Shown here in pieces: positions 11,895 through 24,290 of a stretch of 64,000 nucleotides of DNA. The number at the start of each line of letters is the position of its first letter. Position 1 is the first letter of the stretch. Position numbers and translations under genes: made by a program. Location: positions 18,329,142-18,393,141 of the forward strand of contig JASSKH010000001.1 of assembly GCA_031763025.1 (NCBI GenBank). The letters are read 5' to 3'. The notes under the pieces are model-generated. The model had not been told where the DNA came from, did no database searches, and saw only the letters and a program-made list of their open reading frames with translations. Source of the stretch: Macrocystis pyrifera. Its lineage: Eukaryota; Sar; Phaeophyceae; Laminariales; Laminariaceae.

Positions 11895-14410
11895 TCACAA
11901 AAAAGTCACAACCTCCCTAAAAATCGGGTCCGCGCGCAACAGCAGCAGTTTCATCACAACTGCCACAAAGCGCGTTCTCCCGTCTAGGCTCGCAACCCCG
12001 GCCGCCTGGCCAGGACAACCGTCGCTCAACACGCTACACGTTCTAAGCTTCAACACTGCTGCTGCCACTGTTGCCCCCGGCAGGTGCCTGCCCCCACCTT
12101 CGTTTCGCGCATGAGATTTTCCCTTGCTGGTAGATAAATCCCTGGGATTGGCGACCAAGGCAGAGCCGGGCGTTTTTTTTTTTTTTCGTCGTTTCTTGGC
12201 GCCCGTGGGGCCATCGGGGATAACCCCAAGCGGAGCGGAAGAACGCTTCTCCCGGTTGGCAACCCGGGACAGCCACCGCGCGCGGCAGAGGACGAGCCAG
12301 CCGCGGCGGCGCCAGATCCGATCCGCCGGTGCTGTCTCTAGCATATTTCGGATGCGATCTTCTCTGAGCTGATTCCTGAAAAACTCCTCAGGCAGCTGTT
12401 GAATGTCTGGCCTTTCCGTCGCGTTGCCGACAACCTCTGAGGGAGTGTTATCGTCCAAGTCCGTCGCCTTTTCGTCCGCGCCCCAATGGAGCAGCAGCTG
12501 TACCGTGCTAGTGTGGGAACCGCCACACGCCACGTGGAGGGGTGTTTTTCCACCGCACTTTTGCCCGACGTTAGCACCGGCTTGCAGAAGTGTCTCGACC
12601 ACTCTATATGCGCCCTGCACCGCTGCGTAGTGGAGGTTTGGAAGCTTGCCCGGTTTGTGGAAGTTTACGTCGGCGCCAAGGGCGATGAGGTCGCGCATAG
12701 TGTGAGTCTTTTTAGCGCGGACGGCGTAGTACAACGCCATGCTGCTGTCCGCCGGTTTGGCCGTAGCAAGTACCTGCAGCAGTCGCCCCGTCTGCCCGCT
12801 ACAAGCCGCGATTTCTAGGCAGCTCAAGCCCCTTACGCTGTAATCGGCGACGTTAGCCCCGCCTCGCAGTAGTGCTATACAAGCTTCAACCTGGCCATAC
12901 TTTGCAGCCACGTGAAGCGCTGCGGACAACACAATTTCCGGCCGAGAAAAGACGCAAGGCGGGGTTGGCAGCTGTATTGACGCCAAGGAGCCAAGGAGGT
13001 GCACAACGAATCATGCTACGAGTGAAAATACGGTAGCAGGGGGGGGAAAGTTTGGGCCCAGAAAATGGTTGTGACTGACGCATGCTCTAAACTGAGGAAC
13101 TACTTAACATCTTTACAACTATTTGTGTACCTGGAGAAGTGCCTTGTGGGGGCGGTGCCCTAGTTTCTGAGCTGCTCGTATGAGGAGCTCAATACCTCAC
13201 CCCAAACATGACTTTGAAGAAGCGTGTTTGTACAACCCGATCAAGATTGTTATAAGCGCTACTCCTGAAACAAAGATACTACTTTAGTCAAGTTTACTAT
13301 TCATATTAGTATTAATACTAACCGTAGACAGTTGATCACTTGAGCTCAAACAGACAGAAAATATTGCCTCAGAAGGCAAAAAGTGCAATCTCTACCGTGG
13401 AAATAGGATTTACAGTGCTATTCGTTACATATATACCTAGCCCGTCAACAACCGCGTTTTTCATCGGCCTCAGCGTAGAAGGTTTCTCCAGTTCGGCGTC
13501 TACGGTGAGAGGTGTGGAGCTTCCCTTTCCTCTTGCGGAGCCTCACCAACAACAGGTGCACCCCTGCGGTAACATACATCTAAATACCAGTAGTACATTA
13601 GAACGACTCTAATCGTTGGAGGGTATCCTATTATGGTTGCTCCCTGCTCTGCCGATAGTGCCATAGCTCGAAAAAATCTCGCCGACTACCCTACGGGGTA
13701 CCTGTTAGGCCTTTGGCGTTGCTGGACCCAGTGAGGGCCTTTCCAAAAGAAATCAAGTCCTCGATCACTCCAGCGTGGTTGTGGTAGGCAGCCAGATGTA
13801 ACGGCGTGTCTTCTTCTGAAACCGTCTTTCGTGTACACGCTCTGTTCAACAACAAAAACACCACAACGGCGCGATGCCCGCACATACAAGCGTAATGAAG
13901 AGGGGTCCGCCCCGTTGCGTCCAACACGTCCATACTGGCTCCGGCGCCGATAAGAGCTCGAACCACAGAATCAAGCCCCGCAGCGGCGGCCCAGTGAAGC
14001 GCTGTTCGGTCGTGACGAAGGCTGTCCGTCTCATTCACGTCCACCCCTGCCTTCAACAATTCCTCCACGACGCGTTGCCTTCCCCCTAATACGGCAATGT
14101 GCAAAAGCGGGAACGGCCGCGACATGTCAGGCGGCGTTTCAGCGACCACTCCTGCCCCAAGCAACCGCCGTACGACAGCTAAGTCGCCAGCGCCCGCGGC
14201 GCATCCGAGCGGCACCCTCAGCCAGTCCATCAACCACCCTGAGCTCGATGTCAGAAACACCAGATCCACCAGCTGAACCTCCATGCCACGGATCGATTGC
14301 CTCAGTGCCATGGCACGGTCGGGATCCAAGCCACCCGCTGCCGCTGCCGGTGGGATGGATGACGCCCCTGCGCCGGAAGAGGCTGAAGCCACAGCGGACA
14401 TCGCCGTCAT
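11895..14410 (-). CDS. Ankyrin-repeat protein, gene 2 (complete, two exons)
   Basis: Exon 1 is complement(13702..14410) and exon 2 complement(11895..12919), joined in phase 1 (donor GTACCCC, acceptor CAG), giving 577 aa. The start is Met 14410, with a second Met at 14401. After an Ala/Gly/Ser-rich leader come roughly ten ankyrin repeats: exon 1 holds five (e.g. RTALHWAAAAG, RTPLHYACMCGH), the intron cuts at NAKGLT/ALHVAAKYG, and exon 2 holds the rest (e.g. ALIGAGA- and LIALGADVN-type turns, TPLHVACGG). A basic tail follows, with WRRRGWLVLCRAR and a KKRRKKKK patch. The family role is protein-protein binding; partner and location are unknown. It is a paralogue of the gene at <1..1396, with the same exon structure. 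The 782-bp intron holds dispersed repeat D; the paralogue's intron is 239 bp. The last 50 or so residues are weakly supported. Confidence 0.88.
13132..13265 (+). repeat. Dispersed repeat D, copy 2 (in ankyrin intron)
   Basis: Shares AGTGCCTT..GGGG.GGTGCC, the GAGGAGCTCAATACCTCACCC-type block and AACATGACTTTGAAGAA with the copies at 2719 and 30664 (the latter reversed). A further shared block lies near 13365-13395 (TGCCTCAGAAGGCAAAAAGT), which occurs reversed near 30515-30540. The repeat unit may therefore be longer than the core. Confidence 0.6.
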
Positions 14411-15966
14411 GAGGGGCTGATTTTCCGTTGGAGATATTATCAGCAGCGCTGAGGGGGGCTAAGAACGGTCCGAACGTTTCTTGCGGGAATGCCTGTGTGA
14501 TATTGCCGAAGTGCGGTCATGTCCAAGCGGATTGGCGAAACACAAAGCATAAAACAACGTGATGCGTACAGTTTCGCTGGTCGAACTTGCACTGCTACGC
14601 CATCAGATGCGCAAGTAAACGCAGTAGACTCCGAACATAGTTCTTCGGTTGGACCCAACCGGAATTCTTCAACAATGTTTCGCGAGTACAACATTTATCC
14701 TGCACCGACCGAGTGATACATGTTGTCCGCTGCCAGGAAAATAACTTAGGCTAACCAAAGTCACATTGGGCGAAATACGAGGCAAAGGAACCTCAACCGA
14801 AAAAAAGCCCACTTCTTATAATACAGATGGAGGTTTCATCTTTAGAGCGATCCACGGTAGCCAATGCGGCTTATTATACAATTGCCGGAGACCATTTCCG
14901 TATCTGCACCGGCACTAAGAGAAAAAGCAGACGGCTTCATCCTGGACAACGGGTGAAGGCTCGGTCAGCGGAGCCAAAACAATCTCGTTAAAAACAATCG
15001 ATAGAGGTAAAAAAGGCGTCGCGTAGATTTTCACTTCAGTGGAAGACAACGACTTCGCTTAGTTTGGAGCCGGGGGTACAGGCCGCGGCCCTGGGAACCA
15101 CGCTATCGACGTCATCGTCAGTACAGTATTTTCCAAACTTATTAGGCTTCCACCAACACATGGGGATGAGGAGGAGGGGGGATAATGCACCAGTTTCGTA
15201 ACAAATTCAGAGCCCCTATGCTGCTGTCACAAAAGTACTGCCACATGACCACAACAGTAAGATGGCGCTGTGATACGCGTATCTCGGAACAGCCAGCAGT
15301 GGCGGGTCGCAGTCAGCGCATCTGTTTCAAGTTTCCACTTCACATCTACGTGCGTGTTACTCGGGATCAAAGCCCCAGCAGTAGTACTACTGAGACTAGA
15401 GCGGTGATCCTTCGGCGTGGACAGGTCGTCCAGAAGGCTATTTCCAGATATCAGTGGGGGCTACACTTCAAGAAAGTGGTATGCACCGTGGAGTGTGAGA
15501 GAGAGCTCTCGTAAATCGTAGTCCCCATTTGTACTTCACTAAACAGGGGACCCCGAAAACACCCTCGGTCTTGACCGAAACAAAAACAAGCAACCCAAGG
15601 TCCACGACGTGTTTGTTCAACGTAAACATTCCGGAGTTTACTCAGGGTTAGTATAGCTGTATGCCCGTGTGTACGAAAATCGTGAGTTCTTCGGGGGTTG
15701 AACGCATCTCCCTCAAAGCCGCACAGCGCGTTGAAACTGTGCGTTGCTCCATGAAAAGTAGCATGGTACTTACGAGGCTGAATGTACCAAGGTCTGCACA
15801 TAGCTTGGTGAAACTATTCCATAAAGACAGACCATACAACCACTCGAGCATTCTTGGGCATTCGTAGACCGGCGAAACTAAAATCAATACATGAATGGCC
15901 ACCCAATAAACACCAAGCGTGGGTTAGATGCACATGGTCCCCCGCAGCGTTCATAGCAGGGCTTGT

Positions 15967-16320
15967 CATGGGCCGTTGGTCCGGGCCGGGCCGTGAAAAA
16001 TTGAACATGTGATGGGCTGGGTCGAGCCGTGGCCTCCGAAACATTGATGGGCCGGGCCGGGCCGGGCCGCGGCCCACCAAATAAAAAATGATGGGCCAAG
16101 CCGGACCGCGGCCCACGGGATGGGAGCTCTACATGGCGCACTCCGCCCTGCAAATAAGGTAGCCCGCGTGTTATGGTGCGCCGGCCCGGGCTGCTGCCCA
16201 TGAGATGTGGTGTACTACTGCTACTACTACTACTACTACTAGGATGACGACACGACGTCCACCGTACCCATGAGGCGGCCCACGTCTGTTCACGGGCCGG
16301 GCCGGGCCGCGTCCCATGGG
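15967..16320. repeat. GGGCCGGGCC / GGGCCGCGGCCCA repeat block 1
   Basis: Repeated GGGCCGGGCCG units alternate with short AT-rich spacers such as AAATAAAAAATGAT, and palindromic GGGCCGCGGCCCA sites recur. The same pattern forms block 2 at 17056-17345. Confidence 0.75.
16207..16245. repeat. (ACT)n microsatellite
   Basis: Near-pure run of ACT/CTA triplets. Confidence 0.85.
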
Positions 16321-17055
16321 ATGTGGTGTACTACTTCTACGACTACGACTGTTTCGGATGTGCCTGGGTTGTTATCCACCAAAAGCAGCTACGCTCGTAC
16401 GATGCGTTCCTGGCAAGTCCCCTCGAGTGTATAATATAATATGATGTCTTGTGCAAATGTCGGATCAAAGCCTCGGTACCGTTGTGGGCGTAGAAACCAC
16501 ACATTCACATTCCTTCCCGTCTCGACGGCACAGGCAGCACTAAGTTCTTGCCTTCGTCCCGCGGACGGAACCGCCGGTAAAACTCGTGAAGTAGGCCCAG
16601 ACAGGAGACCTGACGTAAAGGTTCAGCGACGTTTACTTTCATGTGTGTCCATGTCGAACCGGGGATGAGGAATGATGCTGTTGTAGCATGGGAAGCTCCC
16701 GCCAAGGTATCACCGGTGTACTGGCGTAATATTTGCTCTCTTTGGATTGAAAATCGACAACAGATGTTGCAGCAGCGTGTATTGCATCAGCACCAGGTGT
16801 TGCAGCAGCAGGTAGGTGCTGCTGCTGCTGCTGCTGTTGCTGCCGCAACCGCATGACAAGGTAGTGGCCCAAAGTTGGGACCGAAGCCACTCGACCGAGT
16901 CGTTGGTGGAACATACTTGTGGGAGTACTGGGTACTGGTTATATGTGTCTCATGAGCCGAAAGCAGCTGTCTCACGAAATCCAGACGAAGAACCAACAAC
17001 AAGGTAAAATCAGCTCGTCAGTGAATACGCAAGCGCCTTGTAATACGGGACAACA

Positions 17056-17345
17056 CATGGGCCGGCCCGTCAATTTTCAGAGGATGGGCCGCGGCCCGCC
17101 CCGGCTCATCATATTTTCAAACATTCACGGCCCGGCACGGCCCATCAAATTTACAAATTCTCGGGCCGGGCCAGCACATGGCAGCGAGGCCATGACACAC
17201 GGGTTCTATATGGGCCGGCCCGTGGATTTTGATGGGCCGGGCTGGGCCGCGGCCCATGGTGACGGGCCGCGCCGGTACGCGGCCCATCCTATAAAAATTG
17301 ATGGGCCCGCCCAACCCCGGCCCGGTCCACCGTCGTCCCATGACA
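17056..17345. repeat. GGGCC-rich repeat block 2
   Basis: Same alternation as block 1: GGGCCGCGGCCC-type palindromes separated by AT-rich spacers (CAATTTTCAGAGGAT, AAAATTGAT). Frames across it on both strands are compositional artefacts. Confidence 0.75.
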
Positions 17346-18504
17346 AGCCCACGGGTTAAAAGGAACGTTCTGTACAGCAGTCAAATTTAGTTTTGTTAAA
17401 GGGAATTTCGCCTACCTGATTATGCGTACACACAATGTGAAGAAAACAACATGTAGATGTCAATTGGTCGAGTCCCGAGGGCCAAGGGTGTCTTGTGTCT
17501 ACTGCAGATTTTGCGCATTGTCTTGGTACATCAGTATGTATCACACCACAATAACAAGGACCCAGCACAACTGAGAAAAAAAGCAAAAAAAAAAAAAAGG
17601 CATGAAGCTCTCGGCAGACAGTTAGTAAGTCGACACTACTAGGCTGCAGCGTTGAACAACACCGAGAGTCCAGGGCGAGTCCCGAGCGCGAGAGGGCACG
17701 CAGGCAGGCAGACGCGCAAATGGGACCGACCCGAGCTGCTTTTCTGGGCCCTGCTTTGCCCCTGGGTGTATTCTGCTGCCCGCCCTGTACGGCATGGACA
17801 CTCATTGGAGACAACCTCTCCTATCTCCAGACCTCAACCCCCAGTCTTCGGGTAGACATCTGCATCTGTCGCGCACTATGCATCGTCAGCGCAGAGCAGG
17901 GGGGACTTGCCGTGAGTAGGGGGAGTAGCAGCACCCGAAGCGATGACGGGATGACAGGATGAGGACCGCGGCGAAGCACCGGGAGAAGCCGATGCGACTA
18001 CTGCAGCAATGTGTACTATGTCTACACTGCTGCACAGAGCAAGTCAGGATGGTCTGCCGCATGAGGTGCAACAGTGCGCCACACCTACCACATAGCTCGT
18101 TTTCACATGGCTCGTTTTTCTTGCAATTTATGCGGCGTTTCTCAAGCGGAAGATAGGGTGCGCTAGCTCCTCTTAAGGGAGCTGGAGTCATTTATTGAGG
18201 GTTGCGCTAACTCTAAGGGACCTAGTGCCTGGGGTCTGGTCCCATATAGCGGGCAAAAACGGTGGGTAGACACTTAGCACCCTTCTAATACGAGCGACTG
18301 CTCGTTTCTAGTGTACACCGTGCCAAGCAATAGGGATTGTCTCCTCTCGAGATTGCGCAGTCTACGACCCACCTCGGCAGAGCCTCCGAAAAAAAAAATG
18401 CTTGTAGGACCTGCGACCTTTTGGGCCAGTCACGACTAACCAACGCACAGGCCAACAGAGGCATAAATCAGAGAGCAGAAAAAGCATGAAGTGGTACAAC
18501 ACAC

Positions 18505-18560
18505 TTGCACAACACAGCAGTAGCAGCAGCACGCAGCAGCAGCAACAACAGCAGCAACAA
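18505..18560. repeat. CAG/CAA triplet repeat
   Basis: Interrupted CAG and CAA triplets (poly-Gln if read in one frame) with no supported gene around them. Confidence 0.8.
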
Positions 18561-19360
18561 GGCAGACGCCAGCAGATCGCGACCGAAAAGGAGACGCCCA
18601 ACGGACTGGCGTTCGTGTGTCTCACTCGGGCGAAACATGTCGTCGGCTCGATCCCACCCGTTCTCAGAGAAAGGCGACAGCGGAGGAGGCTAGCCTTGGA
18701 GGTGTAGCGGGTCCAAACGGCACAGCTGTACGCCGTAGCGCAGGACGGCTCGGGGTGACCGCTCGACGAGCCGACAGGCAGGGGTGCGTGCCGACAATTG
18801 AACGGGTGCCAGTGGGGTGGGGTGCGATCGGCGGTGTCGGGCAATTCGACGGTGGCTGGTGGGGTAGGGTACTATCGGCGGCTTTGGGCACGAGGTACAG
18901 CAGCAGTCAACCCCACCGCAGCATTTCTTCCAGTTGTTGTATAACCAAGTGCGTTTGTGGTTTTAATTTTCATCATCATACGTGTGCGCTATCTCTTGTC
19001 TCGTACTTGGTGACGACATGATGTATCTCTCTTGTCGTGACAAGACACAAGACTGGTTCATGGGGCCTGGACAGGAAGCAAAAAGAATGAAGAATCAGCA
19101 CAGACAACTGGTCGCGTCGATGGTGCACTGGAAACAGGAAGTCGATGAGTAACATATAAAAGGAACACAATATACATGAACGCACGAAAGTTGACGGCAG
19201 TTGTGAATGTCCTGCTGCGCGAAATCCCAGCGACAGCTATACCATCTTACGACGTTACTCCTTACCGGTGTCCCTTTTCGCGGGGCCCCATAAATTGGGC
19301 CAACTACTGCACTTGTGCAATAGTCCAGGTTAGAGAACTACTGGGGTTTTTTTACTACTA

Positions 19361-19459
19361 CGGGGGACCATAGTAAGTAGGACCACATATTGTTAGTAAA
19401 AATAAGGAAATATAAAGGTTTTTGTGTCTACCGTATGTCCTATTCACTATGGTCCCCCG
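19361..19459. mobile_element. MITE-A, full copy 1
   Basis: A 99-bp element with inverted ends CGGGGGACCATAGTAAGTAG and the reverse complement of CTATGGTCCCCCG. It is flanked by TA on both sides, as expected for a Tc1/mariner-type TA target. The AT-rich core is shared with the copies at 28555, 35304, 52092 and 62011. Confidence 0.85.
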
Positions 19460-20135
19460 TAATACTCGTTTTTGAAGTTTTCTTGTGTAAACTGAACCCG
19501 CTTTTTAGGTTGAAACTCGTGTGAATCTAGGCCATATTTATTGCGCTTTTCTTGTGTACAATGACGCCAAGCTGCGAAATTTACGCCTCCGGCCCCACCG
19601 TCAGCGGAATCCTCCGGAGGCACCTCTGGTGGGCCCTTCGGGGGCGCCTCCAGCGGGGCCCCCTCGGAAGTGGGGTGTTTTGTTGGCTCGCTTCGCTTGC
19701 TTGACAAGCCAGCCGACCTGCCGATTGGCGTCAGCTACTAACAGTCGGTTTTCGTTTCGACTGCCTGTGGCTATTAGTCGTGGAATGCTAACTACCGGCT
19801 CACAGTCCTAAAAACAACACGAAAAAAAAACGAAAAAAAACTACAAATACAGCAGTAGTGCATCAACCAGTTGCCGCCAAGTTGTCAACAAGCGAGGGGG
19901 GGGGGATAAGCACTTCTTGTTTGTTGCTGTTGTTGCTGCCAAACACTTCCGTTGACGGTTGTCTACGTTTGGCCCGGCAAGGCCTCTTGAGGACTAAAAT
20001 GATGACACAACTTCCAAAGGAAAGCACAAGGCAGAATATTATAGAGTTTCGAGAGAATATGGGTTTTGTACGTACGGAAGAAGTACGCCATTCAGATCAG
20101 CGCAGGATACAAAGGTGCGATAGTGTGGGAAATTC

Positions 20136-22829
20136 CAGGGATGGCAATTACTGCGTTAGGGGTAATTACGCGAACGATATTCCAGCGTAAGAAGTTGGAA
20201 AAATTGACGTAATCACGTTTGCCCCCTTTTCCCGGGTGACAAAAGCCTTGACATCTATGTGGACAAAAAAAAAAAAAATGTTTTTTAGCTTGACCGCCAG
20301 GCAGCACACGCTCACGAGCACACGCCCAACAGCGCCTGGGACCCGGACTCCATGGAGTCCGATGGCTACATGCAGAGCGGAACCGAGTTAGATGACGCTT
20401 CGGAACATGTGTATTGTACGGCGAAGTGAACCATACGCGCAACATCTAGATATCAAAGAACAGTACCGGCCCTCTCCCAAGAAAGTAGCCTAAAATAAAG
20501 TCAGCCTGAGAATTTGAAGAAAAAAAAAGAAAGCTCCCAGCCTGGGCACTGCCTAAGTTTTAACAAAGTTTACCCCTACCGCTGGCTGGCTTGGGGACAA
20601 AACGACATATGGTACAACTGCCACCAAAGACGGTATCACAGCAGACGTTAAACAGAAACAGTACAGCAGTACAAGTTTTACATACTAGGACGACAAACAA
20701 ATAAGTTTTCGCCAGTTTGTTTTCAAAATGCTCGCCTCCTTTTTTAATCCTAATTTTAGTACATACAGTACCACGACAAGCAAATATTTTGTGCCATTCG
20801 TTTTTCAAAGAATAAAGTATTGTGAACACAAAAATGTCATATTGTCATCATCCCCGGGCCCCTAGAAACACAAAACGGGTACTCAGAGGAAACCCACTAA
20901 ACGCGACGGCAGGCGACTCCCTCTTCTGTAATAACTCTGCGTTCCCATAGACGCTGCGACCGTTCTCCATGATAAGACCCGGTTGGATAGCCTGAAGCAC
21001 CAGGGTGCATCGACCACTGATCAGTTTGTGCTTTTGAAGGTCAAAGTAAAAGAGGGCGTGAACACAGATCAAGTCTTTGAGATTCTCAGCCACGCCTGCA
21101 AACCGCCGTGTGGGTGCTCGGTTGACGAGGCCGAGTACGAGGAGGACCTGCGGATAATCCTCAAAGAGATGCAGCCAGGAAAGAGTGTCTCTGACACCCG
21201 TGGGCGAGTCGCAAGGGAGCCTTGTGCCCGTTGCAGCTCCTCCTCGACCGGCATCGGAAGACGAAAAGGAGAAAGTCAGTGCCTGCTGTTCCTGGTATCA
21301 AAACGTCACGAACGATGCACCGACGAGATCCAGCCTATACGTAGGTGCCGGCTACTGGCGCTTTTCGAGGTGTACGTGGGCAAGGCCCTCAAGTGGCTGC
21401 TGGACGCTGACCCAGTTGGAGTTGTGGGAGTCGCAATGGGTCGGCGAAGCAGCGAAAAAGGTCGACTTGGAGATGGGCGTCGAGTATCACAGGCGCCTGT
21501 TCGAGAAGACTGGCTTTGCGATAACAGCACACGGAAGCGACGACAAGCTCATCAACCTTGAAGGTATGGAGGGGGAGTTATCCTTCATGGACGAGGGAAG
21601 CACGCCGGAGCCATGGAGGTTGTACTGCCGGCCTCGCCTGCAACCGTCAACGAGAAACGCCCGCCGGGCTCAAGCGGCGGGGAGGATGACTCGGAGGAGG
21701 AAGAGGGCGAGAGCAACAGTGGCGCGAACGACGAACTAGCAACCCTGGACGTCGACGATTACCTCGACGAGGGCGAGGAGCCCCTGCCCCTCGACACTTC
21801 CACGGGATACATCCTACCAAACTCAGCGCCTGCGGCACTCACCGCGACCCTCGCGAAGAGGTCGATAATGCTGCGATTGGATATCGGGTGGCTCAAGGGC
21901 ACATCACGCGGCAGGCTCAAGCGTGCACCCGCCATCTCTTAAGTACGAGTACAGAGTTTTTGCCGATCGCAACGACAGCACACAAAGCGGGAAGCTGCCG
22001 TTGACCAAGTACTCCGTGGACGGCTCGTCAGGGGAGGGATGTTGGGCATTGCTGGCGTGTCTTGCTCAAGCCGATGGGTCCGACAAAGAGAGCCAGGAAG
22101 GGGCAGGGCAAGGTTATGACGACGAGGAAGAAGACGAAGAAGAAGGTCGAGCCAACGGTGCTGAAGCCGTCGAGAGGCTGAAAGGAAAATCCCGGGCCAA
22201 GCGCAAGCGTGTCGTCCTGGGCGAGGGGTCGACGTTGACCTCCCGATCTAGTGGCAGGGCATGCATACCAAACGTGCACCTAACGGACTAGTAGACTTGT
22301 GCAGTACAATAGCTCGGGGAGATGATTTCCTTTGTGCGGCCCCGAACCAGAGTACTACTCCGCAGCGAGGACAGACCTGGCGTAGAAGCTATTTACCGCC
22401 ATGAAGGAGGGCGATGATACTCTAATACATGGAATAAGATACAAGGCCAGCATGCGTGCATCGTGCGGAAAAAGTGCTTGTGCACTACCACTCTAGGAAA
22501 AACGCCTTCTCGGGGACCGAAATAAGAAAGTGTAACAAAAGAAAGTGTGCTTTTATGCGCGCCCAAAATTGGGAAGTCAGCCTAAGCCCGACTTCAGGTT
22601 TCTTGTGAGAGGGCCGGTACTGCTGTACAGCAATAGGGAGCGTCAAAGTAGGCTTTTTTTCTCTGTGATTCTGTGACGACATCATTCATACATAGGCGCA
22701 ATTCAGATACTTGTCGCGAGGATGGCTCGATTTCATCCCCCGTACAAAACGTAATTGCGCGTAATTATCGAAACAGCTGAATGCAAGTAATTACGCGTGA
22801 GTAATTGATCCACCTAATTCCCATCCCTG
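20136..22829. mobile_element. hAT-like DNA transposon (degenerate)
   Basis: The left end CAGGGATGGCAATTA (20136) is inverted at the right end, where the reverse complement reads CAGGGATGGGAATTA (ending 22829). Eight-bp flanks read GGAAATTC (20128-20135) and GGAAGTTC (22830-22837), a 7/8 match fitting the 8-bp target duplication of hAT elements. Subterminal GTAATTACGCG-type motifs occur near both ends. CAGGG-type ends are typical of hAT. The interior holds a frame-broken coding remnant (20941-22291) in which I see no hAT dimerisation motif. The element could therefore be non-autonomous with captured cargo. Confidence 0.72.
20941..22291 (+). pseudogene. Frame-broken coding remnant inside the hAT-like element
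   Basis: Coding-like sequence, rich in G/C third positions, switches reading frame several times. Frame 1 runs from about 20941 to 21410 (e.g. DQVFEILSHACKPPCG, LALFEVYVGKALKWLLDADP). Frame 2 runs to about 21605 (EAAKKVDLEMGVEYHRRLF, ITAHGSDDKLINLEGMEGE). Frame 1 runs to 21942, with an acidic SSGGEDDSEEEEGES stretch and GWLKGTSRG. Frame 2 runs to 22291 (KYEYRVFADRND, acidic DDEEEDEEEG, basic AKRKR). I do not recognise the family. The acidic and basic low-complexity regions suggest a nuclear protein. It may be decayed transposase or a captured host gene fragment. Confidence 0.5.
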
Positions 22830-22975
22830 GGAAGTTCCTCGAAGCTGTCCGTCAAGTATCCGGTAAGGCGGCCATGGGGCAAGATATAGCCGGCAACCGG
22901 CATACCGCATTTGCGTTGCTTCCGCGAAATAGACACCTCGACTGCAAAAGGAGCGGATAGATACCACTATACTGC

Positions 22976-23293
22976 TTTTTATTTTGTAATCACTTTCACT
23001 TTCCAGCGTAACTCGTAGGAGGTTTCACCCTCAGCGGTCTTCTTCCGGACAAGCCGTGGTCACAGGTGTCGTCCCTTCTCCCCTCCGGTACATGCCTTCA
23101 TTTTTATCGCGCATGGGGTTCAGCATTCCCACTGCTCGTCGATTTTCATCGAGTGAAGCTAACTCACGCTTTCGCGCTTTCCGCTAATGAATTTGCATGC
23201 AAGAAAAAGGCCTTACGAGTATGCACTCGGTGAGACTTGAACCCACAAAATTGATCTTAGTAGGCACGCGGACCAGATACCAAGCCACCGGGG
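22976..23293 (-). mobile_element. tRNA-derived SINE, copy 1
   Basis: Read on the minus strand it starts at 23293 with a tRNA-like head: TGGCTTGGTATCTGG resembles an A box and GGTTCAAGTCTCACC a B box/T arm. The arm has a GTGGG/CTCAC stem and a seven-base TTCAAGT loop. A body shared with 51119-51449 follows (TTCAGCATTCCCACTGCTCG, GACAAGCCGTGGTCACAGG on the plus strand), ending in a degraded A-rich tail near 22976. Confidence 0.8.
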
Positions 23294-23709
23294 ACGCTGT
23301 ACGTATTACAAGGCGCTTCGCCCCGCGGGCGGCCTACGCCGCCCACTACGCTCGCTCAGGAAGGAAAAGTACATCAAATTATGCCAAGCGGACGGAGGTA
23401 CATGATGGAATAAATTGTTTCTTATGATTGTAGTTGCAAACTGGCGACTTGATAATGCCAAGAGTTCCGCCGCCAGCTTCAGGAGAAAACAGCTCGGACG
23501 CCACATACGTTCCGCGTCGCGGGCGGTTCCGCCGGCTACGCTCACATGTCGTACGTACGTACATACCCCAGGTAGGGTACTTATTTTCTTCTTTCGGTAT
23601 GCTGTATGTCTGTGCAGTACTCGTATGTACGAAAGAGAAAACACAGCACGGCACAGCAGCAACGCAAAAACAATGAATATGAAACCGAAAATTTCGGACA
23701 GAAAAAAAA

Positions 23710-24290
23710 ATCCCCGTCCCCTCTCATGCAATAATTTTCTGCCTGATTGGAACACCTTGCACCGGTCAAAAAAGAAAAAAACCGAACAGCAGAGCTTCTC
23801 TCTCAGCCTCGTACGCCGCCCACCCCTCTCGCGACCACCTCGCCACCGATTCGGTCCGGGTAAAGCTTTCCTCACTCTCTAAAACAGTGAGCCCCATCAC
23901 CCGCGTCGCGTTAAGCCCGGTGCTCACCGTGGCCCTCGTTCGCCAGCTCGACATTGTTGTTGCTCAGGCTGCGTAGCTCTCTCTGTGAAGATCAGCTTGG
24001 TCGCAAAAATAAGCACCGCTTGAATGTTATGTTGCAATTTCGAACGACCCTTGCAGATTCATAGATACTCTATCCTAAATCGCAGATGGAGGCCAGACAG
24101 AGCTCATTCATGCTTCCCTCGTGTCTCGAGGCACACGCGACGCCTAGCCACGAAAACGGCGGCCGCGCTCCTTGCAACCCCCGCTCTACCCGCCAACACT
24201 CGCTGAAACCCGCGACGGCGCCGGGCTCGTCCGCGGTGCCGTGCTCCGAGTACACGCACGCGCACGAAGCGAAAGAAGAAAAAGGAAAAA
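23710..24290 (+). repeat. Dispersed repeat A, copy 2 (uninterrupted)
   Basis: Matches 8360-8640 plus 9580-9890 and lacks the 926-bp element between them. It also lacks the TACCAGGT present at 8395-8402: here the text reads CTCATGC then AATAATTTT. It serves as the empty-site reference for both differences. Confidence 0.75.

Larger units (their letters stand above)
14411..20135. other. Gene-poor stretch with satellites
   Basis: No gene could be supported. Contents are GGGCC-rich palindromic repeats (15967-16320 and 17056-17345), an ACT triplet run (16207-16245), CAG/CTG triplet clusters (16760-16850 and 18505-18560) and one MITE-A (19361-19459). Triplet-encoded frames such as poly-Gln or poly-Ala stretches are not taken as genes. 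Confidence 0.5.

Noticed and set aside
23210-23300. tRNA gene on the minus strand
   Set aside because: T arm and B box are good, but no proper acceptor stem closes. The same head recurs at 51385-51449 attached to a shared body and A tail, so it is a SINE head.
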